Shown here: piece by piece, positions 36,321 to 45,890 of the stretch | Layout of the letters: each line of letters starts with the position of its first letter | Position numbering within the stretch: the stretch's first letter is position 1 | DNA from: Miniphocaeibacter massiliensis | GTDB taxonomy: Bacteria; Bacillota; Clostridia; Tissierellales; Peptoniphilaceae | Direction of reading: 5' to 3' | Assembly: GCF_900232905.1 (NCBI RefSeq) | Contig: NZ_OCTQ01000001.1 | Location: 434,001-498,000 of the forward strand | DNA: 64,000 bases | Notes under the pieces: model-generated | Told to the model about the DNA's origin: nothing | The model's database searches: none | The model's input: the letters and a program-made list of their open reading frames with translations, nothing else | Program-made: the position numbers and the translations under genes

Positions 36321-37274
36321 TTAATATATATTCCATAATTTTTCTATCACTTCTATACTGTTTTTTGTTATTTCAAGTGAATTAATTTCAGATTCTATCT
36401 TTCCTTGTTTTATACAGTTAATAAATTCTTCTATTTCATAATACATTAAAGGTAATTTGTTTTTATCTTCATATTTTTCTAACGTTCCATCTCTGTACTC
36501 TATATTGAATTTAGTAGGTAACGATGTTTTTTCAAATGTTAATACGCCATCTTCTCCAATAATTTGAGACTCTGGATAATTATTAAATATTTTACTATAC
36601 ATTACTACAGCTTCAAAATCATCATAATCTAAAATTCCAGTTCCAAATCCTATTGCTCCAGTAGATAATCTATGATTATTTCCTATAACTTTATTTGGCT
36701 TCCCAAACAAATTTACTATTGGTTCTATACTATAAATTCCTATATCCGTTAGTGCACCATTTCCAAGTTTTGGTTTAAATGCATTTTCTACTATTCCAAT
36801 TTTCAATTTATCATATCTGGACGAATATTGATTAAATTGAAATACAACTCTTCTTATACTCCCCAATTTACATAAACTATTTTTTATTTCTCTAAAAGTT
36901 GGAGTTGTTGTAGAAATTATAGCTTCCATAAACATTTTATTGTTTTTTTTTGAAGTTTCTATTATATTGTTAATCGAATTTAAAGTTGTTGTAGCTACTT
37001 TTTCACATATTACATGAATTCCATAATTTAATGCCTTAATAGACTGTTCTTCGTGTAACCCTATAGGACTAGCTATGTACACTGCATCTATTCCTGAACT
37101 TAACATTTTATCCAAGTCATCATAGTAAAATTTAGCACCATTTTCTTTTCCAAATTCTATTGCTTTATTAATATCTCTTGAATACATAGCTGTAAATTCA
37201 AAATCTTCAAGTAATTTTGCCGCATTTAAAAAATCTTGTACTATAAAATTAGAACCTATAACTCCAAATTTCAT
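36321..37274 (-). CDS. Gfo/Idh/MocA-family oxidoreductase
   Basis: NAD(P)-dependent dehydrogenase with an N-terminal Rossmann fold (MKFGVIGSNFIVQDFL) and the family motif YIASPIGLHEEQSIKAL followed by CEKVATTTLN with the catalytic Lys of the EKP-like motif (here EKV). GALTDIGIYSIEP marks the C-terminal substrate domain. ATG 37274 has GGGAGG upstream; the longer frame to 37316 was rejected. Substrate probably a sugar or inositol derivative; not determinable. Confidence 0.9.
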   Translation of the reverse strand: MKFGVIGSNFIVQDFLNAAKLLEDFEFTAMYSRDINKAIEFGKENGAKFYYDDLDKMLSSGIDAVYIASPIGLHEEQSIKALNYGIHVICEKVATTTLNSINNIIETSKKNNKMFMEAIISTTTPTFREIKNSLCKLGSIRRVVFQFNQYSSRYDKLKIGIVENAFKPKLGNGALTDIGIYSIEPIVNLFGKPNKVIGNNHRLSTGAIGFGTGILDYDDFEAVVMYSKIFNNYPESQIIGEDGVLTFEKTSLPTKFNIEYRDGTLEKYEDKNKLPLMYYEIEEFINCIKQGKIESEINSLEITKNSIEVIEKLWNIY

Positions 37275-37468
37275 AAATCCTCCCTTTTTTATAGCATTTA
37301 AAGTGATACAAATCATTTATAACAAGTATTATCTCATAAACCTATAATTAATCAAACTATTTTTATAATTAATTAACATATTTAAACGATATAATTACTA
37401 TCCCTTTCCTTTTAGGTAAAATTTGTAATCAGTAATGTTTGTACTATGAAAATTATTGTTTTAATATC

Positions 37469-38456
37469 TTAAGAATTATAAGATGATGAGGCCACTACTG
37501 CACTACTAGCTGCTGCTATAGAAATCATTAAGGCAATTTGTTCAGCTATTATCAAAGATACTATAGTGCTTATTGCCGTAGAATTAATGTTTTCTTCGTC
37601 TGGTAAATATTCACTTGTCGCTATCATAGCTGAATACATTAAACGTTGTCTTTAACCTATTCCAAAAACCCCAAATCCTTTTTGTTCTTTAAGATAATCA
37701 TCTATCTACATAATATCATTACAAAGAGTCTTAATATCTACATCTAGTAAGCCAACTATACCTAGACTGGCTGCTTCATAATACTTTCCATATTTATATC
37801 TATTATTTTTTTAATCATTGTATAACCTTTCAACTCTTTCACATTTTATTTCTGATGTTTTTTCTCCCAGCGATAAAATAGTGCTCAATGATTGTACAGC
37901 ATTTTTATAAAACACACTATTTCTCAAAATATCATAACATTTTTCCATTTCATTTTCTATCATGCTAATGTTCAGTTTTGATATTGCCAACATAGCAGCA
38001 AAAGTTGTATCTTCACTTGATGTTAAAAAGGGATGATTTCTTTTCATTTTTTCATAAATACCTCTAGTTTTTTCAACTATGCCATCATAATCAAATCTAT
38101 CTACATTTTGAGCAATATAGCAGAAGTTACCACTAGATGTTCTGAACCACAAAATAAGCCTTTAAGCTTATTATAAACTTCTAGCACTTTTTTCATTTCT
38201 AATTCTGGATTATCTCTCAAAGAAATAATTGTAACAGTAGCCATCTTAGAGATTCCTCTAAAATTAGAAAAAACTCCTACATTTTCTTTTAATATATCTA
38301 AACTCTATTCAAGTTTATCTATACATATTTGTTTGTTTTTAGAAGCATAAATATATCCACATAAAGAATGTATATAAATACTTTCCCATTTAAATCTAGA
38401 TTTTATTATATCTCTATTTCTAATAAATCACTTTTATTTTTTAATGAATTTTTCAT
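37469..38456 (-). pseudogene. Decayed DUF4003 family gene
   Basis: Reading all three frames of the minus strand gives a nearly complete DUF4003-like protein of about 329 codons, broken many times. A ribosome site GGGGGA and ATG (38456) open the gene; a frame change follows within 60 bases. Then come the segment FKWESIYIHSLCGYIYASKNK with a TAG, the segment GVFSNFRGISKMATVT, a one-base frame change near 38110, the open piece 37811-38152 (NHPFLTSSEDTTFAAMLA), a TAA, GKYYEAASLGIVGLLD, a TAG, DYLKEQKGFGVFGIG, a TAA, and a Ser/Ala-rich end stopping at 37469. At least four in-frame stops and two frameshifts. The text is still easily readable, so decay is recent. Confidence 0.88.
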
Positions 38457-38521
38457 ATTAAAAGTCCCCCTTATTATAAATTATTTATATTTGGGTAATA
38501 TTTAATTGAGATTGTCTTTCA

Positions 38522-38845
38522 TTAATTAGTACTTTCTATTTCTTTATTTAAGAAATACGATATAGCTGTTCTAATAATAACAATAGCACCTAATAGTCCT
38601 ATATCCCTAAAAGTTGGGGAAATTATAGTCTCAACAATATCTGCAATAATTAAAATTTCTAAACCAATTAAAACTATACCACCTAATTTATTCTTAATAA
38701 TTTTTATTTGTTTTGAATCTTTTTTTAATATATTTATAAATAAATCCTTTAAGTAAGAAGCTAATCCAACTAATAGCACTATTACAGATATTAATTTTAC
38801 TATATTAACAGAAATTTCTAACAATTCTTTTATAGTTTCCATCAT
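38522..38845 (-). CDS. DUF1622 family membrane protein
   Basis: A 107-residue protein with three hydrophobic segments (about residues 10-32, 50-70, 80-98). The pattern LGGIVLIGLEILIIADIVETIISPT followed by AIVIIRTAISYFLNKEIE (quoted in two parts) matches DUF1622, a family of unknown function. The ATG is preceded by AAGGAGG. Stands alone between the DUF4003 remnant and the surface protein. Confidence 0.85.
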   Translation of the reverse strand: MMETIKELLEISVNIVKLISVIVLLVGLASYLKDLFINILKKDSKQIKIIKNKLGGIVLIGLEILIIADIVETIISPTFRDIGLLGAIVIIRTAISYFLNKEIESTN

Positions 38846-38950
38846 ATCCTCCTTGCATTATTTCTCATTTATAATAATTCTATCATACTAATTTCTCATT
38901 TTATATAAACAGCTAACATGAAAATCAATATATCTGTATAAATTTTTAAT

Positions 38951-38984
38951 ATAAAAACCACTATTACAGTAATAGTGGTTTTTA
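38951..38984. terminator. Terminator of the surface protein gene
   Basis: Near-perfect palindrome: about 15-bp arms (ATAAAAACCACTATTA/TAATAGTGGTTTTTAT) around a 3-nt loop, with T runs on both strands, about 40 bases after the stop at 39022. Confidence 0.8.
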
Positions 38985-39021
38985 TATTTGGTTAGTCATT
39001 GTTGTAAATAATCAGTCATAT

Positions 39022-42000
39022 TTATTTTTTATCTTGTCTTTTATAGCTATATGCTCCAATCGATATTAATGATACACCTAAAATACTCATCACCGTTAAA
39101 TTTATTACTCCTGCTTTTGGTAATTTACTACTATTATCTTTATCCTTATTATTATAATCTTCACTATCTTTAGATATAGTAGGCTTAGTACTTTCTGTAG
39201 GTTCTGTTGTTTCTGGTTCAGTAATAATTTCTTCTTCCCAGATTGCATATAGTATAGTGTCTTTGGTTATTTTAAAGCTTTCTGGATTTACTACACCATT
39301 TTCATCTACCGCATATGTTGGTGTTGTTGCATCTTTATCTTCTGACCAACCTAAGAATTTATGTCTAGTTTTTTCTAACTTTCCTGTATTTCCTAGTACT
39401 GTTACATCTTCTTCACTACTATATTCATTACTATCTACTGGAACTTCTCCACTTGTATTTCCATTTCCATCATATGTCACTACATATGTTTCTTCCCAGA
39501 TTGCATATAGTATAGTGTCTTTGGTTATTTTAAAGCTTTCTGGATTTACTACACCATTTTCATCTACCGCATATGTTGGTGTTGTTGCATCTTTATCTTC
39601 TGACCAACCTAAGAATTTATGTCTAGTTTTTTCTAACTTTCCTGTATTTCCTAGTACTGTTACATCTTCTTCACTACTATATTCATTACTATCTACTGGA
39701 ACTTCTCCACTTGTATTTCCATTTCCATCATATGTCACTACATATGTTTCTTCCCAGATTGCATATAGTATAGTGTCTTTGGTTATTTTAAAGCTTTCTG
39801 GATTTACTACACCATTTTCATCTACCGCATATGTTGGTGTTGTTGCATCTTTATCTTCTGACCAACCTAAGAATTTATGTCTAGTTTTTTCTAACTTTCC
39901 TGTATTTCCTAGTACTGTTACATCTTCTTCACTACTATATTCATTACTATCTACTGGAACTTCTCCACTTGTATTTCCATTTCCATCATATGTCACTACA
40001 TATGTTTCTTCCCAGATTGCATATAGTATAGTGTCTTTGGTTATTTTAAAGCTTTCTGGATTTACTACACCATTTTCATCTACCGCATATGTTGGTGTTG
40101 TTGCATCTTTATCTTCTGACCAACCTAAGAATTTATGTCTAGTTTTTTCTAACTTTCCTGTATTTCCTAGTACTATTACATCTTCTCCACTACTATATTC
40201 GCTACTATCTACTGGAACTTCTCCACTTGTATTTTCATTTCCATCATATGTCACTACATATGTTTCAGCTGGTTGAATATCTAATATCAGTCCAGCATTC
40301 CAGTTTTCATTTTTACCATCTTTAATAGTAATTATATCTGTAGAGCCACTATCATTAAATTTTGAAGTTTGAGAATTATTTAAATCGCCTTTTACTGTCA
40401 TTTTATAACTTGAAGGAACTTCTAGTTTTAGAACATACTCTCCTGGAACAATATTGTCTCCATAAAAATTATATTTTCCTTCACTATTTGTATTCGTAGA
40501 TTTAACGTATACTTCTTTACCATCTTCTACCTTATATAAATCTACTTTATGATTACTTAAAGTATTTTCTCCTGATGTTTTTAAACCATTTTCATCACTA
40601 TCCACCCAAACATAACCAGATATATTAGTACTTTCCAAATATCCTGCATCTATATTTAATGGATTAGTCTCTGTAGATAAATCTATTTTTGCAATTCCTA
40701 AACTTTCATCAGAAGAATCTAGAAAATCACTATCTATTGTTTTGTCATCGCCAATTTTGTATTTCGTCAACATTAAAGATGAATTATTCTTCTTAATTTC
40801 AACTTTATAGTTTCCTTCTACTAAATTGTCAAATTTATATTTTCCATTTCCATCAGTAATAGTTTCAGCAATTAAATCATTGTTCCAATCATATAAAGAT
40901 ACCTTTACACTAGATATGTTTTTCTCGTCTGTTTCTCTAAGCCCATTGCCATTACTGTCTTTCCAAACAGTACCTGCTATAGAATTAGTTTGTATTTCTT
41001 TTGTAAGATAAATACCAGACTTCATTGGTTCACCTACTTCAATTGAAGGTTTGTTTTCTCCTTCAATATAATTCCCCCCTACTGCAAAACTGTTCCAAAG
41101 TATATCTTTCTCATTTGTTATATTTTCAACTCTATAGTCTAATAGTAAGCTTAATGTTTCTTTCCCCTCCAGACCATCTTTTTTAATTATCTTAATAGCT
41201 GAAGCTTCTCTTGGTAATTCAGACTGTCCATCCCAAGATATCCAAGTTGATTTACTATTATTCAATTCTTTTAATTCTAATAAATTATTTTCAGCTGTTG
41301 CATCTTCAGAGTAATATAATTCAAAGTTACTTCCTAACGTAGTCTCATCTAATTGTTTTATGCCTGTTACTATGCCATTTACTGTAGAGTTTTTGGAATT
41401 ACTAGATATAGTCATTGTGTCATTAACTTTAGGTAAGTTATCAATAATATGAACTTCTTCTATTTTTGTTACTCCTGTATTAGGAACTTCTATTTTAAAT
41501 GACATGTCTAATCCATCTTGTTCCATTACTGAATTATTTACTCTATTAAATGTATTTCCGTCTAGTGTTAACTCTTTTTTGCTTGCTGCTCCAAGTGAAC
41601 GTATAAATTTTACTTCTCTCCATCTAGACATTGCCGCATTCTTGTATCCTACTCCTGGTATATTTACTCCAGCTACTCCACCTTCATACTCTTGTTCAGG
41701 ATCACCGGATATTAAATAGCAGTCAAAAATTTCCGATGAGTTCACAGCTTTAGAACCACTTGCTTTAATCTTAACACCATGATTCCAATTCCAGCCCTCG
41801 CCATTTTTCCAATCTTGATTGTACTTAAATTCTACTAATTGTTGTGATGAATTAATCTGTCTTATGTTTATTTCTACATTTGGATTAGTTTGAGTATTTA
41901 TTACTTCTGCTGATTCTATATCTATGCTAGTAGGAACTACAACATATAATATTGGGTCTTTTAATGGCCCACCACCACCTGTATTGTTTATAGCTATTTT

Positions 42001-44133
42001 AAATTCAAAAGTATCTCCTATTTTATTTTCTAAAGGTGTAAAAGGTTGTTCCCAACCCGTATATCCAGGTATTGCACCTGTTGAAAATTTTGTAGTTACT
42101 TTCTTAGTATTTCCAGCATCATCATTATTAGCATCATAACCTCCTTCAACAAATGGAGTGTAAGTAGCTTCTGAGTCACCTGGAAACTTTATATCACCAT
42201 AAATATACATAGTATTAGTAATTCCATCATTTAAAGATTTTGAGTTATCTTTAATTCCTTCTAAAGTTTTACCAATACCCTCTATATTTACTACGCCTGC
42301 ACTTGCTGGAATAGATTTTGTTCCTTCATAGGAAAAATCATATTTTACAGTTGTTATATATTCATCTTCTTCTAATCCTAAATTTGAAACATATATTTTC
42401 CCCGAAGTCCTTGAAGGTCCCATTGACCTCCATGAATCATTTTTGTTAGTCTTATACAAAACTTCTGTACTTACTAGACTATTAATTTCTGGACTTGCAC
42501 TTTTTTCTGCACTCCAAGCAAATATTTCGTATTTATACCCATCGAAAAAATCTGTTTCAATATCATTTCTTAATGGATCATCTACTAAATAAGCATTTCT
42601 CATATCTAACTCTGGTATAAATTTAATGGAATATATAAGTCTATAATCAACTAATTTAGAAATTACTGAAGGGGCATTTTTTTCAAAGAATTTTGTTCCT
42701 GGAAAATCAATTTTATCTTTAGGATATGCCGTTTCTTTTATAATTGACTCTTCTTCAATTTTTTCTCCGTTAAATCTATCTCCAGAAAATTGTGCCTTTA
42801 TTTCATAATCTTTTTCTTCTTCCTCTGGATAAGGATACTTATAAGTTAAAACTACTTCTCTTTTAGCATCGCCAACAATAATATCATCAACTGGTATCTC
42901 TACAGTATATATTCCATTTTCTGGAGATTCTCCTTTATAATATTCAACGTTATTATATTTCACGCTATATAAATCTGCATCTTCTGGAACTGTTATTATT
43001 AATTTTCCATTTTTTATATTTAAGCCACCTACATCAGCTTCTGATTTTAATGTAAATTTAGAAGTGTGTGCATTTGTAGCTACATTTCCTCCTAATACTC
43101 CTTCTAAAAACTGTATTTTATCATTGTTTTTAGGCGTAATTCCATCTAATGCTTTTTCTGATGGATTAGCATTATTAGCAGTTACTGAAATTTTACCATC
43201 TAGTTTTGTATCTGTAGTACTAACTCCCTTTTTAAATCTTAATTTAAAAGGAATAGACAGCATAGTTCCTACTTCTAAAGTATCTAAATATTCTATTTCA
43301 ATTGTATTTCCTATTTGAGTTAATTTATAAGCATTACTACTTGGTAAAGATGTAATATCTACAGTATCTGGCAGTTCAACTTTTACTTTTATTCCTGAAA
43401 TTGATAATTGTGATTCTGCTATACTTGAACTATTTACCATAACATTCATAGTAAAATCACTACCTGACAATGGATTTTTATTTGAGTATGCTTCAGATAT
43501 TGATAAGTTTGCTATAATTTCATCTGATAATGTAGAAATATTTGGTACTATTTCTTCATTTACTTCTTTATCTATCTCTGCCTTATTATTATTTATATCT
43601 TCTTTTTTTACATTAACTAAATCTAAACTAATTGTATCTTTTTTATCTTTATCAGAAATTAAACTTACGATATTAATTCCATCTATTTTGTCACTATCAG
43701 AATTAATTTCCATTGAAATCGTTTCTTGATAATTTTCTTCACCTCTTACTGGATACTTTGATTTAACTTCCCATTTTCCTTTTTCATCGAGTTTATTTAT
43801 TTCAGTATTGATATTATCACTCTTTAACAATACATCTAAACTCTCTCCTGTATCTATTATGTATGATAGTTCTTCACCGTTATTACCTGAAACTTTCCCC
43901 TCAACAATAATAGTACTTTCCCATTTTTCATTATTTAATTCTGCTCTTATTTCTTTTAATTTTTCTCCATTATTTAACCAAAATAACTCTAAGTTCTCTT
44001 CTTCTATAGAACCAGTGGTTTTATTTTCAATAGTATCAGCATTAGAAACTATTAGTCCTGAAAATAATGGCATTATTAAAGAAAACAATAAAAATAAAGA
44101 TAAAAACCTTTTTCCTTTTTTAATTTTAACCAA
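39022..44133 (-). CDS. Large wall-anchored surface protein with SdrD B-like domains and InlB-type repeats
   Basis: 1703 residues. Signal peptide at 1-32 (basic start, hydrophobic core, SNA). A long N-terminal region (about 30-1040) of beta-rich adhesin or DUF11-like segments. Two SdrD B-like domains at about 1050-1145 (IAGTVWKDSNGNGLRE) and 1170-1285 (ISGYVWVDSDENGLKT), each with the calcium-loop-like DxNGNG/DxDENG start. Four 86-residue repeats (about 1290-1633) of the List/Bact InlB-B type, ending in DTILYAIWE. Then a Thr/Pro/Glu/Lys linker and a sorting signal LPKAG (about 1670), hydrophobic segment and basic tail YKRQDKK. Likely covalently bound to the wall by sortase and involved in adhesion or surface-layer contact; no sortase gene is in the window. 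Confidence 0.92.
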   Translation of the reverse strand: MVKIKKGKRFLSLFLLFSLIMPLFSGLIVSNADTIENKTTGSIEEENLELFWLNNGEKLKEIRAELNNEKWESTIIVEGKVSGNNGEELSYIIDTGESLDVLLKSDNINTEINKLDEKGKWEVKSKYPVRGEENYQETISMEINSDSDKIDGINIVSLISDKDKKDTISLDLVNVKKEDINNNKAEIDKEVNEEIVPNISTLSDEIIANLSISEAYSNKNPLSGSDFTMNVMVNSSSIAESQLSISGIKVKVELPDTVDITSLPSSNAYKLTQIGNTIEIEYLDTLEVGTMLSIPFKLRFKKGVSTTDTKLDGKISVTANNANPSEKALDGITPKNNDKIQFLEGVLGGNVATNAHTSKFTLKSEADVGGLNIKNGKLIITVPEDADLYSVKYNNVEYYKGESPENGIYTVEIPVDDIIVGDAKREVVLTYKYPYPEEEEKDYEIKAQFSGDRFNGEKIEEESIIKETAYPKDKIDFPGTKFFEKNAPSVISKLVDYRLIYSIKFIPELDMRNAYLVDDPLRNDIETDFFDGYKYEIFAWSAEKSASPEINSLVSTEVLYKTNKNDSWRSMGPSRTSGKIYVSNLGLEEDEYITTVKYDFSYEGTKSIPASAGVVNIEGIGKTLEGIKDNSKSLNDGITNTMYIYGDIKFPGDSEATYTPFVEGGYDANNDDAGNTKKVTTKFSTGAIPGYTGWEQPFTPLENKIGDTFEFKIAINNTGGGGPLKDPILYVVVPTSIDIESAEVINTQTNPNVEINIRQINSSQQLVEFKYNQDWKNGEGWNWNHGVKIKASGSKAVNSSEIFDCYLISGDPEQEYEGGVAGVNIPGVGYKNAAMSRWREVKFIRSLGAASKKELTLDGNTFNRVNNSVMEQDGLDMSFKIEVPNTGVTKIEEVHIIDNLPKVNDTMTISSNSKNSTVNGIVTGIKQLDETTLGSNFELYYSEDATAENNLLELKELNNSKSTWISWDGQSELPREASAIKIIKKDGLEGKETLSLLLDYRVENITNEKDILWNSFAVGGNYIEGENKPSIEVGEPMKSGIYLTKEIQTNSIAGTVWKDSNGNGLRETDEKNISSVKVSLYDWNNDLIAETITDGNGKYKFDNLVEGNYKVEIKKNNSSLMLTKYKIGDDKTIDSDFLDSSDESLGIAKIDLSTETNPLNIDAGYLESTNISGYVWVDSDENGLKTSGENTLSNHKVDLYKVEDGKEVYVKSTNTNSEGKYNFYGDNIVPGEYVLKLEVPSSYKMTVKGDLNNSQTSKFNDSGSTDIITIKDGKNENWNAGLILDIQPAETYVVTYDGNENTSGEVPVDSSEYSSGEDVIVLGNTGKLEKTRHKFLGWSEDKDATTPTYAVDENGVVNPESFKITKDTILYAIWEETYVVTYDGNGNTSGEVPVDSNEYSSEEDVTVLGNTGKLEKTRHKFLGWSEDKDATTPTYAVDENGVVNPESFKITKDTILYAIWEETYVVTYDGNGNTSGEVPVDSNEYSSEEDVTVLGNTGKLEKTRHKFLGWSEDKDATTPTYAVDENGVVNPESFKITKDTILYAIWEETYVVTYDGNGNTSGEVPVDSNEYSSEEDVTVLGNTGKLEKTRHKFLGWSEDKDATTPTYAVDENGVVNPESFKITKDTILYAIWEEEIITEPETTEPTESTKPTISKDSEDYNNKDKDNSSKLPKAGVINLTVMSILGVSLISIGAYSYKRQDKK
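39235..40266 (-). repeat. Four tandem 258-bp repeats inside the surface protein gene
   Basis: The phrase CAGATTGCATATAGTATAG recurs with its GATT at 39241, 39499, 39757 and 40015, exactly 258 bases (86 codons) apart. The three units nearest the 3' end of the gene are practically identical at DNA level; the first-translated unit (about 40009-40266) differs at several bases (for example GEDVIV for EEDVTV). The period is a multiple of three, so gain or loss of units keeps the frame. Confidence 0.97.
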
Positions 44134-44448
44134 AATCCTTCCCTCCGTTATTGTTATATTTTTAATACTTTAATCTATAAAATAAATCAATAGTATACTA
44201 ACCTTACTCTATATAATATAACGTTACTTGTGAAATGTAAATCCTAAATATAATAATATTAATATTTAATTAAAAATTTTATCTATTTGAGCTATAATAT
44301 ATAATATTTAAATTTGTATATTATAATAGAATAATTTATGAATAGAATTTATTACCTACCTTAGTCTAATAATTTAAAATTATTTTCTTCATGTTTTACA
44401 TATAAACTATAGTACTCTAAGTACAATCTCATGTTAATATATATTTCA
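44134..44448. other. A+T-rich gap, no gene seen
   Basis: 315 bases between the surface protein and the transferase fusion gene, both on the minus strand. It should hold the surface protein promoter, but I see no near-consensus site and no RNA motif. No terminator with a good stem follows the transferase gene. Confidence 0.6.
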
Positions 44449-45780
44449 CTACCTTATATCTTTATAATTGTTAGATAAAATATTAATATCTACCCCATTT
44501 CTATACATTTTCCTTAATTTATACATTTTCCACATTAATTTAAGTTTTTGTATAGTTTTCTTAGGATACCTTCTATCAGATGTATTTATTCTATCTTTTG
44601 TTATACCTACTTTAAAACCTTTATCTCTTAAACTTAAAGAAAACTGGTAGTCTTCCATTATAGGTAAATTAGGATACATACCTAATTCAAAAAACAAATC
44701 TCTGTCAATAAATATTCCTTGATCACCAAAAATTATTCTTCTATACTTAGCTCTAAAATTAGAAATAATTCTACAAGCAAACATAAAGAAGTTTTTTGAA
44801 TCAAATATTATTCCAAAGCAACCTACTCTATACTTTTTCATTACTTCTTTTATTTGCATTAAAAAATCAGAAGGTAATTTACTATCAGAGTGAAGAAAAA
44901 AAAGTGTATCTCCCGTACTTTTTTCTGCCCCTAAATTCATTTGATTAGCTCTTCCCTTTTCTGAATTAATTACAGTAAAATTACTATCTATTAAGTTCAA
45001 AGTATTGTCACTACTTCCTCCATCAACAAATATAATTTCACATTTATCTTTGAATGTATACAATTGTTTTTGGATATATTCAATAGTACTTTCTTCATTA
45101 TAAATAGGAATAATTATAGAAACTTTATTATTAGAATACACGAATTTTGAACTTTCTGTCTTTTGTTCCTTCCTATTTTCTCTAATTCTATTTCTAAATT
45201 TTCTTAAATCATCAATAGTATCTATATCTGAAAGTTCTTTTACATATTCTATTTTAAAATTTTTGTTTTTTAATCTAAAAACTGTATTCTCTAATACTGT
45301 TCCCTTTCCATATATTTGGTTTTTAAAAGCTTCTTCTATAGGTTTATTCATACCAACTAAATAATATCCCCCATCTTTAGTTGGTCCAAAAACTATATCC
45401 TTATTATTTAACCCTTTAAATGCATTTTCTAAATATTCTTTTTTTATTTCTGGAATATCTGTCCCTATTAAAACACAAGATTTATAATTTTTGTCTAGTA
45501 CAAATTTTATAGCATTATACATTTTTTCTCCAAAATCATTTCCTTTTTGAGAAAAATATATCTTGTCATCTCCTAAAATTTTCACTAATTTTTTTTCTTT
45601 ATCTTCCGGTGTAAAAGCAACAAAAATATCAGTACTTACTTTTTCACATTCTTGCTTTATATCTTTTAAAAAACTTATATGTAATTGTTCACACTCCATT
45701 GGAGTTAACGCTGGCATCATTCTTGTCTTTGTCTTTCCTGCTAGTGGAACTCTTGTAAAAATAATTATTGCTCTTTCCAT
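44449..45780 (-). CDS. Fused rSAM/selenodomain-associated transferases 1 and 2 (TIGR04282-TIGR04283)
   Basis: Residues 1 to about 200 are a nucleotidyltransferase-like domain of the TIGR04282/DUF2064 type (IIIFTRVPLAGKTKTRM, GTDIPEIKKEYLENAF, FGPTKDGGYYLVG). Residues about 220-443 are a family-2 glycosyltransferase of the TIGR04283 type (VSIIIPIYNEESTIEYI, IIFVDGGSSDNT, GRANQMNLGAEKSTGDTLFF, GDQGIFIDRDLF). These two families are normally neighbours and were named for co-occurrence with radical SAM/selenodomain and arsenosugar-type clusters; here they are one chain. A hairpin separates it from the iron-sulfur gene, so it may be transcribed at a lower level or separately. Substrate unknown. Confidence 0.9.
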   Translation of the reverse strand: MERAIIIFTRVPLAGKTKTRMMPALTPMECEQLHISFLKDIKQECEKVSTDIFVAFTPEDKEKKLVKILGDDKIYFSQKGNDFGEKMYNAIKFVLDKNYKSCVLIGTDIPEIKKEYLENAFKGLNNKDIVFGPTKDGGYYLVGMNKPIEEAFKNQIYGKGTVLENTVFRLKNKNFKIEYVKELSDIDTIDDLRKFRNRIRENRKEQKTESSKFVYSNNKVSIIIPIYNEESTIEYIQKQLYTFKDKCEIIFVDGGSSDNTLNLIDSNFTVINSEKGRANQMNLGAEKSTGDTLFFLHSDSKLPSDFLMQIKEVMKKYRVGCFGIIFDSKNFFMFACRIISNFRAKYRRIIFGDQGIFIDRDLFFELGMYPNLPIMEDYQFSLSLRDKGFKVGITKDRINTSDRRYPKKTIQKLKLMWKMYKLRKMYRNGVDINILSNNYKDIR

Positions 45781-45826
45781 AAAACCATCTTTCTTATAAA
45801 CTTTATTCCTCTCAATACAATCCCAT

Positions 45827-45863
45827 ATAAAATAGGAAGGCTAAAAACCCCTTCCCATTTATA
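45827..45863 (-). terminator. Hairpin between the iron-sulfur gene and the transferase fusion
   Basis: AATGGGAAGG pairs with CCTTCCTATT (one mismatch) around a loop that contains TTTTT. No long T run follows, so it may be a partial terminator or an RNA-processing site. Confidence 0.4.
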
Positions 45864-45890
45864 TAATTTAATATTAAGAAAATACTCTAT

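Noticed and set aside
37811-38152. 113-residue 'protein' as a separate gene
   Set aside because: It is the longest open piece of the decayed DUF4003 gene; related sequence continues in all directions beyond its stop and start.
37469-38456. Stop-codon recoding or selenocysteine in the DUF4003 remnant
   Set aside because: The stops are TAA and TAG, not TGA, and true frameshifts also occur.
39235-40266. CRISPR-like array or mobile repeat
   Set aside because: The repeats are contiguous 258-base coding units without spacers, in frame with the surface protein.
39257-40276. Long plus-strand frame of 339 codons opposite the surface protein repeats
   Set aside because: It is the antisense shadow of the 258-bp repeats, lacks a ribosome site, and changes with the repeats; the minus-strand frame has a signal peptide, domains and a sorting signal.
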